Assembly (NCBI GenBank): GCA_026008535.1
Contig: BRKX01000002.1
Span: 31,921,501-31,985,500 of the forward strand
Reading direction: 5' to 3'
From: Perilla frutescens
Taxonomy: Eukaryota > Streptophyta > Magnoliopsida > Lamiales > Lamiaceae
DNA length: 64,000 nucleotides
In this document: in pieces, positions 11,044 to 22,312 of the stretch
Numbering within the stretch: position 1 is the stretch's first letter
How the letters are laid out: the number at the start of each line of letters is the position of its first letter
Notes under the pieces: model-generated
Databases searched by the model: none
What the model saw: only the letters and a program-made list of their open reading frames with translations
What the model was told of the DNA's origin: nothing
Program-made: the position numbers and the translations under genes

Positions 11044-11686
11044 ATGGCTCCACTTTCTAGGAAACATGATGATGTCTTCTACGTCGAGCCTTGGAGTCGT
11101 TATGTTGAGTCTATTGTCTTGCATGAGCTTCAAGAGGAGCATTGGCATGGGAACTGGATACCAGGAAAAGATGAAGAAAACCTATGAGTGCTTTATAGTG
11201 TTCATCAAAATGTCCAAAATCGGCTAAGAATGACTTTCACCATTGCTGAGTTCGAGACTAAGTTGGAGGAGTGGCGCCATAGGTATGAAATGTTTCAGTG
11301 GTTGCTCGATCGAATTAATCCCATGCGCTATGACTCCATGAGGAATGTTGTGAGAGCTGAAGATGATGAATGGGAGGTCATTGAGCGGGTAAGCACGTTT
11401 ATAGTTCCGCTCTATGGACATCTTAGATTTTATAACTATTTATTCGATAATTAAAGTAGAGTTGTTCTCGTAGATATGGCCCGAGGTTCTAGCCTACAAG
11501 GACGAAGGAGAGGAAAATCGGTGGATTCTGAAGTTGTTATTCGAGATGGAGGAAGTAATTGATGATGATGATGAAATCACCGATACTACACCGCCTCCCT
11601 TCGATGACCTGGACATGAATGGTGATGACGACGGTGATGGAGAAAATGATGTTGTCCCTGACAGTGAAGATGAAGATGATGGCTAG
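11044..11686 (+). pseudogene. Myb/SANT-like gene 1 in the MULE, one nonsense codon
   Basis: Two exons, 11044-11388 and 11474-11686, joined in phase 0 (donor GTAAGC, acceptor TCGTAG). The product begins MAPLSRKHDD. It has a Myb/SANT-like trihelical pattern (about residues 15-95: GNWIPGKDEENL, then FETKLEEWRHRYEMFQWLL). The second exon starts IWPEVLAY and ends in a long acidic tail of D/E/G. A TGA at 11185-11187 (codon 48) interrupts it, consistent with CGA to TGA; all else is open. A TA-rich promoter (10971-10991) lies just upstream. Myb/SANT-like domains usually bind DNA. It is paralogous to the next two genes, sharing the intron position and the W...RY...WL and L.Y...GEE/GEP.W.LL patterns. 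Function inside the element is unknown. Confidence 0.72.
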
Positions 11687-12170
11687 AATCTAGACTTCAT
11701 GTTGCTTCCATCATGGCACCACAATACCAATAACCCTGATGGCGTATATGCCCTACCTAGGGTTAATAAGTTGGTGTGTTGTACTTTCGTGTGTGCTACC
11801 TGAAGTAGCTATTATGTTGTGTCATGCTGTTTGTCTGTAATATTGTTCGTCGTTTGTGAGATGTATGTTGGGTTTCCTTAGGGGCCTTTTGCTTATATAT
11901 GCTTGTGTAGTTTGACCTTCGTGGTACCTAATATCGTCCTGTCTTTAAGTTGATGTATTGAAGATCTTTTAAATATTAAAACATTGATCCACCTGCATTT
12001 TTAGCTGAAAATTGCTACAAATTCGGAGGGAATTTAGATTTCCAACACCAACATTCATGAATTGGTATCCAATGCAAACTGAGACAAGTGGTTTATTTGA
12101 ATATACTTTTCTCTTCTATAAATAGGTTTGTTTAAGTGTTAGGCCCACGAGAAGGCTAACTATTTTTCTC

Positions 12171-12180
12171 ATATATAAAT
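12171..12180 (+). promoter_or_regulatory. TATA box of Myb/SANT-like gene 2
   Basis: ATATATAAAT lies 42 bases before the ATG at 12222, at a position that fits a short 5' leader. Confidence 0.55.
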
Positions 12181-12221
12181 AGGCGCATAATATCCTCAAA
12201 GCTTTAATAGTCTCACGAAAA

Positions 12222-12807
12222 ATGGCAGCACCTGGGAATAATAACACTCAACATTTTCAGTTCTACCAACCGCCGTGGTCACGAGAGGTGGATCTATTTT
12301 GTCTATCCCACATCCATTTCTTAGTCTTCATTAAGAAATGGGTGCCTGGTGAAGACGAACGCAATCTCCAGTGTCTATCAATCATTAAAGCGGAACAGCA
12401 AACTGAGAAGGCGATCGACATTCCACTTGAACTATTTGAAAGAAGGGTTGAGACCTGGCGTCGGAGGTGTGAAATGATGTCTTGGCTGATCCATTTTGCC
12501 GGAGTTGACACCTTCTGCATGCACGACATGACTGTTCATGTTTCTGAACAAGAATGGGCACATGTTGCACAGGTTTGATCTTCTCTTCAACGATTCCACT
12601 TTACATGCTTTAATGACCTTCATATCCTGCTATAAGTGACGTGATCTTCCCTCACAGGTATGCCTTGACGTCCTCGTGTATAAGAAAGTTGGCGAGGAGG
12701 GATGGCATTTGCTTAAAGCCATGTTTGAGACCCCACCGAGCAACGACGAACCCGACGAAGACTCCCAAATGGATGGCCCTCCAGCAGCTATTTCAGATGA
12801 TGATTAG
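12222..12807 (+). CDS. Myb/SANT-like gene 2 in the MULE, intact frame
   Basis: Exons 12222-12572 and 12658-12807 (donor CAG/GTTTGA, acceptor CTCACAG) give a 166-residue open product starting MAAPGNNNTQ. The Myb/SANT-like segment spans about residues 15-95 (KKWVPGEDERNLQCLSII, then FERRVETWRRRCEMMSWLI). Exon 2 encodes VCLDVLVYKKVGEEGWHLL and a short acidic tail. It is the only one of the three tandem paralogs with no stop or frameshift. A TATA box is 42 bases upstream. Short single-domain Myb/SANT-like proteins occur in Harbinger elements and as host genes; here location within a MULE argues for an accessory transposon protein. A DNA-binding role is inferred from the fold pattern only. Confidence 0.72.
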
Positions 12808-13094
12808 AGATGATAATCTATCATTAAGGTTGTGTTAATGGATAGTTATATGTAAGCCCAAGTATTTGATTTTTTCTATGAATCAATGTAGCATCCGTGA
12901 ATGACGCATCTAATCAATCGTACTGTATGAAGACCGTGCCTTATTTGAAAAAAATGTGGGAATATATTCTCTGCTAGTAGGTAGCTTTATCCAATGCTTG
13001 TTTTATATGTCACGGACCTCACAAGAAGGCTACAGTAGTCCCAACACAAATTACAACCTTCCACTTTAGCTGCCTCAGTATTATATATATGTAC

Positions 13095-13103
13095 TATATA
13101 AAT
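13095..13103 (+). promoter_or_regulatory. TATA box of Myb/SANT-like gene 3
   Basis: CTATATAAAT lies about 55 bases before the ATG at 13159, at a spacing similar to gene 2. Confidence 0.5.
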
Positions 13104-13158
13104 GAGATGGATATATTACATTTCTTTAAAGCACCATTTTCTTGCAAAAACATCAACT

Positions 13159-13754
13159 ATGTCTCCTATGTCCCAAGAAGATGATTTCTACGACGAGCAT
13201 TGGACACCTTGCATTGAAAAAAGCTTCATCAATGAGCTGTTGAAGTAGAAGGATTCCGGCAAGTGGGTTGTAGGGAACAACGCAAATGAAGAAGCACTGG
13301 ATAATGCGGCAAGCGTCGTTAATGAAATGTTCAATGTAAGTTACATGTCGGAATTCTACCGATCCAAGGTGCAAGCGCTACGAGAACGTTACGACACCCA
13401 TGGTTGGCTGATTAGACACCCCTATGATGTGAAGCACGACACAAAGACAAATAAGTTCTTCCCTATCTACCCAGATGCATGGTCCAATCTAGCCATCGTA
13501 AGTCAGATGAAGAATTATGGAGGATTTGTATAAAGAAAGACATCGCTTCATAGTCACTAATCTCTTTTTTGTGTGAGTTTCAGATGAACCCACTAGCCCT
13601 TGCTTATGAGTAGGAAGGCGAGCCTCATTGGTATGACTTGTTCAAATTGTTTTTCGTAGAGGGACCAGATTTTGGATCGGATGAACTGCCGACACCTTGG
13701 AGGCATAAGTATTCAGAGGATAAGATGGACAGTTCAGATTTTGATTCAATCTAA
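13159..13754 (+). pseudogene. Myb/SANT-like gene 3 in the MULE, two nonsense codons
   Basis: Exons 13159-13497 and 13584-13754 share the intron position and phase 0 with the two upstream paralogs (donor GTAAGT, acceptor TTTCAG). The product begins MSPMSQEDDFYDEHW. It keeps the family pattern KWVVGNNANEEALDNA, then FYRSKVQALRERYDTHGWLI, and in exon 2 ALAYE followed by EGEPHWYDLFKLFF. In-frame TAG codons stand at 13246-13248 (codon 30) and 13611-13613. No frameshift is needed, so decay is recent or by point mutation only. Sequence divergence from genes 1 and 2 is large, so the triplication is old relative to the nonsense changes. Confidence 0.7.
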
Positions 13755-14522
13755 GATATACGGCTTTATGAGGAAGGAGGCATTGGGATGGTTGAAGGGC
13801 TCTAGGATTTTTCTGTGTCGATTGTATTTTTCTTCTGCCACTGTTCTATGTGTTTTCACGTGTTCGTCCAAGTATGTTTCTATTCTGGCGTCAAAATAAA
13901 AATAAAAAAGTAATCATCTCCTATGCAAAGCAACTACTAGTAGCTAGGCCCATGTAACCCATAACTAAAGTAAAAAGAGAGGCCCTTTCATACAGGAAAT
14001 ATAACAGGCCCATCACCAAGCCACAACTGAGAAATTAACGTTCATGCTTCAATATTTCATTTCAGGCCCATTTAATCCTTTCACCAGTTAATGAACATTC
14101 AATTGCATGCTGCTCATCGGCATAAGTCTATTAAATTTGCAGGCTCCGAAAAGCATGTTAGAAAACAATGAACCACCAAGATTAACATACATTATCAATG
14201 GCAAAAAAAATCCAACAGATATTGGAGGCCCATGAATCTCATGCATGACTGTGCTATGATTGTGTAACCTAGCTAATGAATAGCAACCAAAGACACTGCA
14301 GCTGTAGTTCTAAATTATGAGGCACACTACATAATAGTTGTTTGCATTAACCAAATGATCCTCTCCTGAGAACAAAAACCTCCAGGGGCTATCATTTGGC
14401 CATCACACTCTGATCTATTAAATATCACATTTTCCTACTCCTCTACTATGAATCCATATATCATGACTAACAAAACAATACACAAAACAATTTGTTCAGA
14501 ACTACTATTTATGCAACTTTGT
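13755..14522. other. MULE interior between convergent genes
   Basis: No coding sequence is seen. The region holds the presumed 3' untranslated ends of Myb/SANT-like gene 3 (plus) and of the ULP1 gene (minus). Confidence 0.5.
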
Positions 14523-17500
14523 CTATTCATCTACAGCAGCTTGGCTCTTTGCAAACAACTCAATACAATATGATTTCCTGTACCTTGAACACATCCCGGG
14601 ATCTATCGCAGAGAAAGGTTTACCTGTTAGGAGGCATTCCAAGAATTTGATGCACATTACACCGCAATCAGAGAGGTTGGTCTGTTGTGGAGGGTGCTCG
14701 TATCTCACTAGATCCCACACCTTCTTCAGTGTTGGCTTTGGCAGCTTGTCCCTGTACACATCCAGAGCCTCAATGAGCAAGGGCACGTTCCTGCAAAGGG
14801 CACCTTCGCATCATCCCAATTAGTTTGGCCCGCAGACATTGAATCAAATATGACAACCTTCTGCTCGTTAAGGTTTATCCTGTAGAGCACCCAGTGATTT
14901 TCATTTATATGACCAATTCCAAAAATGTGGTCCACCTCATACCAGGCTTTGCCACCCTGATGGGGGTACTCGCCCTCAACAAACGGCATGATCCTCTCTG
15001 GCACCTGGTCCATGCTGTCAAGCACCAATGTTTGCTGCAAATATCATTCAACAATCAATTGGCTTACAGAAGTATATGATTTTCTGGACTATAATAGCTG
15101 CTGTGCAGTGGCTATTCATATGGACTTACTGTTCCAATAGACTCAATCAGCGTCCAATTTGTCTTAAACTGTTCTGGGAGTTGGAGTGAATATAGATCAG
15201 CAAATTCAGCAACACGTCACAGTGCTGCATTTGACACAAAAGGTGACATAATGAATTGTAAAGGTAGACAAATATCTTCTGGCACTCGTGTATAAGAGTT
15301 TAAACATACCTCGTCACCAAGCCAACCTTTAGTTGTATGCAGATTAACAAACCACGTCACGGATGCTTCACTCTTGCATTGCGTTGGTAACAGGATTTTT
15401 CGGTCCCTGCGGCAGAAGCACAGTCATTAGACAAGCCACATTGCATATTATTTACTTAAAAATGAGCAACGAAAATACTTCAGCAGACATACGGGTTTTT
15501 CTTACGGCCTTTGGTGAACCACTCGTGGAATGGCTTCTCAACAGCCCACTCGTAGTCCATGTGTGGCTCAAATATGTCCCACCTCAATGACTTCAGCTTC
15601 ATGAAGTTGGTTTGCGTACATTTCTTCCCCCTAGTCTTCAGTTTTTTCGGGAGTGGCTCAACGCAGATAGCTCCATAATATGGTTCTGCACATCCTTCCA
15701 CTTGATCAAACAACCTCTTCTTAGCAGACACCTTTTCAGTCTTGTTCTCGGGAGAGTTCTCTGGCTCATAAGCTGCTATATCGGAGATTTCATACTCCGG
15801 TGAATGAGGCTCATTGATGTCTACCGCCGCGACCGGGGATCCTTCAACTTGATGCTCTTGTTTTAAACTTGGCTCATTCATCTCTATTGCCACCTCCGGC
15901 TTCATGCTATTTCCTTAAACGTTGGAACCAATCTCCCTGCAAGACCTGGTCTATATTCTCCCATAAGCTCTTAATCTCATCAGCAGTTGGCAGAACTGTC
16001 CTCTCCACGAACGCAGCACCCTCACAGTCCTTCTTTGAAATCACCTTCAATGGATCAGTATGTCCACCGTCTCCACTCGGCCTCCCAACAGACCCAGCTC
16101 CCTCCACGTCCTCTTTTTCCTTCACTTTGTCAACGGCATCCACCTCTTCACTGAGTCCACGTTTTTGGTAATCAGCACCACCATGGTCACTACCCTTTTC
16201 ACCATCAACCCCTTCCAGATTAGGGTCAGGGGTTGGGTCTGGCAGCACATTTTTCTGCGACCTCAGGGGGGAGATCGTTGTTCAGCCATTCTGCACCTTC
16301 ACCTTGCACAGAACCAACACCCTCAAAGCTCATTCTCATCTCAACAACACTTTTCTCTACAACAGTAATCTTTTCTAATGCGGTCTGTAGCAAGATGTTG
16401 ATTCCCTGTTATGAACAATCAAACACCCTCAAATTAGCTCTATTACATCAAAAAATGATGCATGAAGGTCTGCATGCATTTCAAAAGTGGGGAGGACATT
16501 ACCATTATCATCTCTGACATCTTCTGCATACATATGGAGTCTGTCTGTATCCTAGCATTCATTTCCTGACATTCAACCTCAAAGTGAATAGGCTTGTCTT
16601 AACTAGGCAAACAAAGTTGGGTTAAAGAAAACTGTCACACTAACCAATATAACTTTCCCAATCTTCTCAAGAGAATTGGATTCACCATTTGAGTCTTCTG
16701 GCACTCTGGAAGATGAAGCCCCCGCGGCAGATCTCAACAGCTTCCCCAATCTAGAAGCATTCTCTCTCCAAGACCTTCTTGCTGCAGAAGTCTCACCCTC
16801 CTTTCCCTTTCCCACTTCAGACACCTTATCTGCACCCTTTGGTTTCAACAGATCATCAGTCTCATCATCCTCCTCATCCACCAGCTACCGAATAATTAGT
16901 TGGTGCCTATGCAATGACTCAACATCCGATAGACCAGTTGATCGCAATCGAGTTCTTTCTTCAACAGACTACCGAATAATTGGTTGGCGCCTATGTAATG
17001 ACTCAACGTCCGATAGACCAGTTGCTCGCAATCGAGTTCTTTCTTCAGGAGAGAATTGAAAGTTCATCTGTCACAAACAATGGAGACATTAGCAAACCAT
17101 TATAAACATAGTAAAATTTAGATTTCTACAACAAATGTCTCCTCAATTACCACGCTTTCGACATCTTCGCTCTGAAAAAAACTTAGCAGATGAGTATATT
17201 TGAAATATAAGTCAGTTGTCCACCGTTGGATCCTAGGAAAGGCCACTGTATCAACCAAACTAGCGTAGTGCCTTGCAATAAGGGGGCATAACCTCGAATG
17301 CAAAAATCTACAGAGTCAAATAGAAACCACAGACATCACTTGCAAACCTGTCTGATCCTGGGGTCAGTCGGTCTACATTTCTGCGCGCGTCGAATGTCGA
17401 CCGAACTAAGAAATCATAGGCCACCCTCCCCCATGGATATTGGTTGAAAATATCTACATCGTCCACAAGATGCATGTAATCAAGTTCTATCGACTTCCAC

Positions 17501-18857
17501 TTTTGGTCTCGGTTCAAAAGCAGGCCATAAACAACGTGCAGCAGGGCCAATTTTAAAACTAGACTCCCATTGCCCTTATGTTTTTCGCTATAGTTCTCAA
17601 AAGCTTTGTCAATCCTTACAGCTTTCAACTTTCGCTCTCCTTGGAAAACATCTCGATGCATCATCGATGAAGTGGGCAGTCTCACAGTTTCTTTGAAACT
17701 CAACCCTGAGATGCAGAAGAACTCTTGTGGCCCTAATTCGACGATCCTATCATTAATATGGAAGGCCATTACACCTCTACGCTCGGATGCCTGATCTAGA
17801 TGCTTCAGCATTAAGAAAATCAATTGCATTTGAGGCTGAATTGGCTTCACATCCAGCAGGTGACCAAAACACGTCCGTCTGAAAGCATCGAGATTCTTCG
17901 GGCTCAAACGTTTACGCACATCTTTCATCACATTATGCAGCTGACCACGGGCACTAAGGCGGCCACCTACAACTGCAACATAGCATTGGGGAGTCAAAAA
18001 CAATTTTTCGAACAGAATACATAAACTATAAACTAATCAGTGGAAAAATAGGAACATATCAAACAATTTCTTTCCACACAATCGACAATCTCAGATTGGG
18101 GGTACAACAATGCAAATTCCACTATCTGCAATGGAATCGCTGACAAAAATATGATCAAATAAAGTGGCATATTTGCACAGAATATTCCATATCAGTTAGG
18201 CAGTATGGTAGAGAAAAATGATCACATGGAACTCAATTCTTTCATTCAAAAATGAACTTACAAAGTATGCACCAATACCATATGATCAAATGAAAGTCAA
18301 TTCTCTCACATGTATGAGTATTGAATCTGCCTTACAAAGTATGAAAAAAAAATAGGCGCAAATAAGGGTACTTCAATTTCAGAATAATATTGAATCTATG
18401 AAAAAATAAACTATGCTCAAATAAAATCAACGCTTTCAGCATACTATTGAATACGCCTCACAATGCATGCAAAAGTCTTTTAATATGATGAACTCAAATC
18501 AATACTTTCCACAGAAAATTGAATCTGCCTAACAAACAAAGTATGAAAGAGAGACTTATCAAAGGATAAAACAACAGAAGCTTCAGAAATGATAGTATAC
18601 CCACTTCATGATAAAAACATCATTCCAGTTAAATCAAAGTAAGATAAAATACCATAACTTTCAGAGACTGGGCAATAACCCCTTAACGGTTAAAATTTCA
18701 CTCAAACAATATCAAATACACTCCAAATTCACTAGACTTTAAAATGGAAGTAAAAAGACTCACCGTCCAAGTCAGGAAGCGTCCTTTTCCCCTTCTCCTT
18801 CAATTTTCCTTTCCCACCGCTTTGCGGCGTGCTAACTGATCGGCGGCCCGACGACAT
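14523..18857 (-). pseudogene. DUF1985 + ULP1 (C48) cysteine peptidase gene of the MULE, disabled
   Basis: A long spliced minus-strand gene. Exon 1 (18857-18764) starts MSSGRRSVSTPQSGGKGK and ends at a GTGAGT donor. Exon 2 starts at 17972 in phase and encodes a DUF1985 domain (AFRRTCFGHLLDV, GLSFKETVRLP, PWGRVAYDFLVRSTF). Middle exons (about 17240-15480) encode acidic, coiled-coil-like linkers. The C-terminal ULP1 domain shows His in NENHWVLYRINL (14894-14896), Asp in VVIFDSM (14843-14845), Gln in PPQQTNL and Cys in LSDCGVMC (14664-14666), a full catalytic set. Lesions: TAG at 17308-17310 where relatives have Q; one extra base in a C5 run near 17287; frameshifts near 16248, 15905 and 14796. 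ULP1 enzymes process or remove SUMO. Similar genes are carried by Kaonashi-type MULEs. The exact middle exons are uncertain. Confidence 0.82.
16885..17052 (-). repeat. 84-bp tandem duplication (two copies) in the ULP1 gene
   Basis: Two adjacent 84-bp units, starting CTACCGAATAATTAGTTGG at 16885 and CTACCGAATAATTGGTTGG at 16969, differ at a few positions. On the coding strand each unit ends ATTCGGTAG, so a putative splice acceptor (or in-frame TAG) is duplicated together with 28 codons. Confidence 0.8.
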
Positions 18858-19099
18858 TACGTTACCATTTCTTCTCTCTGTTACAAAAGAAAGTTAAAGA
18901 AAAAGCAAAAAATGCAAGTGTATTTTTTTTGAAAGATGTTAACGGAACCAAAGCCTAGTATATATTACAGAAACTCACCGATTCAAACCGAAAAAAAACT
19001 TATCAATAAGGTTGTGGCAGTCGCGACCCTACAAAACGTCAACCGTCAACAACCGTTCACGATGAAATGGTAGAGCTCCGGCAGAAAAGGATGACTGAG

Positions 19100-19104
<5 letters not shown>

Positions 19105-19143
<39 letters not shown>
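19105..19143. repeat. (GA)n microsatellite
   Basis: About 19 GA units lie in the leader region upstream of the ULP1 gene start (minus strand CT repeat). Confidence 0.9.
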
Positions 19144-19148
<5 letters not shown>

Positions 19149-19373
19149 TGAGAAGGAAATGAACCGTCGCTTTCTTTTTTGGGTTTTTTGAATTGGAGCT
19201 TAGCGGTACCCGCGATTTCATAATCCTTATTTTAGCTTAATAGTATCTTAATACCATATGTTAAAACTAAATATAATACGTATTATGTCCTATAAAATAA
19301 ATATTAATCAGTAGTAATCTCGCTCGACACGTCGCGGAAAACGTGGCCAATGATTAGAGGGTACCCGAAAAAT

Positions 19374-19767
19374 TAGGGTTTTCTCCTTAAATCTCCAGAA
19401 AGTCCTATTAATAGAACAAACAATCTCCGAAAAATCTGAAAATATGGGGATCTGGAAGAACTCATTGCGCTCTATATCCTGGATGACTTGCCGACGTGAA
19501 AAAGATCCGGCGGGGACGCCGGAATCGAAAAGCATTCCATTTGCCGACGTGCTACGATGTTGTACCGACGTACAAGGTGGGGCCCATTCACCTATCCAGT
19601 CATTACTGCGAAAAGTGCCTCAATAGCTGTTGACCGTATATCTACAAAAATACACCGTATTTTGGATTTTCGGGCTACAAAAAAAAGGAAAATGAAATTA
19701 AAAACACTGTCCACGCGTCGGCAGGGGACACCCCCCGGGTAATACCCGGGGTAGCATATAATTAGCC
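19374..19767 (-). repeat. MULE terminal inverted repeat, right
   Basis: It is the reverse complement of the left repeat with about 25-30 differences over ~390 bases. It carries TGCCGACGT at 19489 and 19542, a variant ACCGACGT at about 19564, ACGCGTCGGCA near 19713, and the palindrome CCCCGGGTAATACCCGGGG at 19733-19751. Confidence 0.92.
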
Positions 19768-19777
19768 CCCTATAGAT
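19768..19777. repeat. MULE target-site duplication, right copy
   Basis: CCCTATAGAT, identical to 7134-7143; the NLR sequence resumes immediately after it. Confidence 0.9.
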
Positions 19778-19815
19778 GATACACAATTTTTTCAGGTTTG
19801 GCATTATTTCTGATT
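19778..19815 (-). pseudogene. NLR-C fragment on the far side of the MULE
   Basis: TTTTTTCAGGTTTGGCAT and its surroundings match NLR-A at about 25045-25075 and continue the LRR sequence broken at 7143. Homology stops near 19815, so the rest of NLR-C upstream is deleted or replaced. Confidence 0.75.
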
Positions 19816-21579
19816 GATGTAAGTCTACAATGATGTTACTATTTGATAAGAAATAATTTGTACGCCACTTGATATCTCACATTAAGTGTAATTTGATGGG
19901 TGAGCGGGTTTTGTGTGCACTAGGTGCACATCAGATGATTTGACTAAAAAATCCGTCAAAATCAGTATCATTTATAACATTAAATATTACTCAAAAACCC
20001 AAAAGTATCACTTGTATCATTAAAAAGTATCGGCCACAAAAATAATAAAAAAAACTGTCAAAATCAATATCAATCTTAACACTAAAAAATGTCACTCAAA
20101 ATTAAAAAAAGTACGACTTGTATCCCTAAAAAAGTATCACCCATTTTGATGACTTTTTTGGTCAATGCACGTTGACTTGGTCAACGCATTGACCGTCTGA
20201 TATACATCTTATTTACAGAAGAATTTGCGTATTATTAATTTAGGAAAAAAATATTTTCTTGCATAATTTAATATTTAATTTATAATAATTTTTCTATTGC
20301 AGATTTCAGAGAGAAATATGCAGGACATTTGGAGACACATATTTTTTATACTAATAAAACATGTACCGGAGTCCGGAGATTTGTAGGGAGATCTTGAAGG
20401 GAAATTTTAGAGCCAAAATTAAATAAGGGCACTTTAGTAATTACATAATATTAATTATGTTAAAACATTAATTTAATTAATTATGGATATCCAGATTAAA
20501 TCCTTATCTATTTAATAACAAAATCAATAATTTTCTCGTCTAAAATCATTTCTAATTTTGGAAATTAATTTTTTTATTATTAAATTCAATCAACTAAGTA
20601 ATATTTTATTATTAATTATAAATTACTTTATCAAAAACTTCAGATGATTTCTTTGAAAATTGTGTAGTGTAGCAATGTATGTATTTTCTTTGTAATTACA
20701 GTTAAATTTAAATTTCAAAATTATGTTTAAATCATCACGTGTGTTTTACCTTTTTTTTTTTAACTTAATCTCAATGAACATTAATGATAAATGTATGTTC
20801 TATAATTAACCCAAAAAATGAATAATACGAAATTTATATATTCAAAATAGTTATATTTTTCTTTGTTATAATAATCTTATAATTTTTTTATGATTATAAT
20901 TTTTAAAACTAAAATTATTTATATTTCATATGTACATTCACACGGGAGATACTTTAGTATTTTTAAAAGTGAGCAAGTAAAATAAGTTTTTTTAAAATTA
21001 GGTTTCCTAAATCCTACATTTACACTAAAAAACTATTCAAGGTTGTGCATACCTTCACACAACACCAAGTCATCAATGAATCACTATTTTGCGGTGGAAA
21101 CGTTAATCTGAATTCTCCACACCCGAAATTTGATAAGAGGAAGACGAATGCTCAAGATTTTTGACGTATATAGTGATTATGTAAAAATAATGATTAATGA
21201 TTGTAATTCGCAAGAACCTCATAAATGGCTGAGAGAACACTTTAGTATATACTATAATTCAGTTTAATTATCTTCTGTTGAGGATATGCTTAACATACAA
21301 TATGAGGATCCTATTCGTGTATTAATTTCTGTCTTTTTACTGCAAACATATGAAAAAATAAAATAAAAAAATCACTATGCATATAAAGCAACAAATCACA
21401 CATGTTAATGGCGATGGGAGACGCACGCAGCCTCACGCTAGACAAATTTAAGCACATCACTGCTAATACAAACACAAAAAGTAGTAGTAAAACTGTTTGA
21501 CATGTCAAGATACCTCAGTACTCATATTCGGATTCTCGTCCATATTCGATGACATATTTGTAAATTTTGCTAGTACAAA
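19816..21579. other. AT-rich intergenic region with a two-copy repeat
   Basis: No gene is seen. At about 19940-20140 a ~105-bp segment (CGTCAAAATCAGTATCA... / TGTCAAAATCAATATCA...) occurs twice in tandem, flanked by a GTGCACATCAGATG motif and a related CGTCTGATATACATCTT motif. This is possibly an old MITE. The rest is low-complexity AT sequence downstream of the ASCC1-like gene. Confidence 0.4.
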
Positions 21580-22241
21580 TTATGGTAAATTGGGGTGCTG
21601 GGGGAAAGGAATTGAAGCACAGCAATGGAAGTAGCCATTCTCATCGAACTTACCCCTTTGAGAAAGATGAGCTTCGCGTATAGGAAACTCGCCCCATTTC
21701 TCACAATCATACCATTCAAAAATGCCTCTAGCATCAAAAGGAACCACCTCATCACTTCTCCTCTCTCTGAAGAAATGCAATTCATGATCATTAGACTCAA
21801 CATATTTGCTACGTAAATCTATATATGAAAAAGGAACAAAAGTGTCGTCACTCGTCACCTTCTCTTGAAAGCCGCATTCATAAGGGTAACATGCAGCTGC
21901 ATCGAAGAGGAAGAAGACCAGATCAGTTAATATGAGTGTTGATCAGATTATTGTGCTTCATCTTTTTGTGAAATGTAAGGAGCACTCTGAGCTCTAATCT
22001 ACGTATGTTAAGGCTTCACTATCAGAAACAAATGTAACGAACCAACACAATGAAGATCAACAGAGTGTATGCGTTGCTTACAGTCATAACAAACTCATTT
22101 TTAAAAAATAAAATAAAAAATAGGTACCTTCAACTCGTATTCAGCATCTTTTTCAGCCAAGCCAGCATCAACGAGTGCATCAGTGATGACTTCTAAGAAC
22201 GTTCAAGAAAACTAAAAAACAATTCTTCAATTAATCAACAC

Positions 22242-22312
<71 letters not shown>

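Larger units (their letters stand above)
7144..19767 (+). mobile_element. 12.6-kb Mutator-like element with transposase, Myb/SANT-like trio and ULP1 peptidase gene
   Basis: The element is bounded by a 10-bp target duplication and ~395-bp terminal inverted repeats (about 93% identical by eye). It carries a FAR1-like MULE transposase gene (8201-10804, plus), three tandem Myb/SANT-like genes (11044-13754, plus) and a DUF1985/ULP1 peptidase gene (14523-18857, minus). The two gene sets converge near 14 kb. It is inserted in the LRR part of the NLR-C pseudogene. Most of its genes now carry disabling mutations, so the copy is probably immobile by itself. ULP1-bearing MULEs (Kaonashi-type) are known in plants. 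The gene content here and the repeated subterminal motifs suggest a formerly autonomous member of a related lineage. Confidence 0.9.

Noticed and set aside
14784..14800. A 13-base 'intron' between the His/Asp and Cys parts of the ULP1 domain
   Set aside because: Far too short for a plant intron; a one-base frameshift explains the frame change.
15363..16517. Plus-strand frames between 15.4 and 16.5 kb
   Set aside because: They are antisense to the ULP1 gene linkers and have no family motifs.
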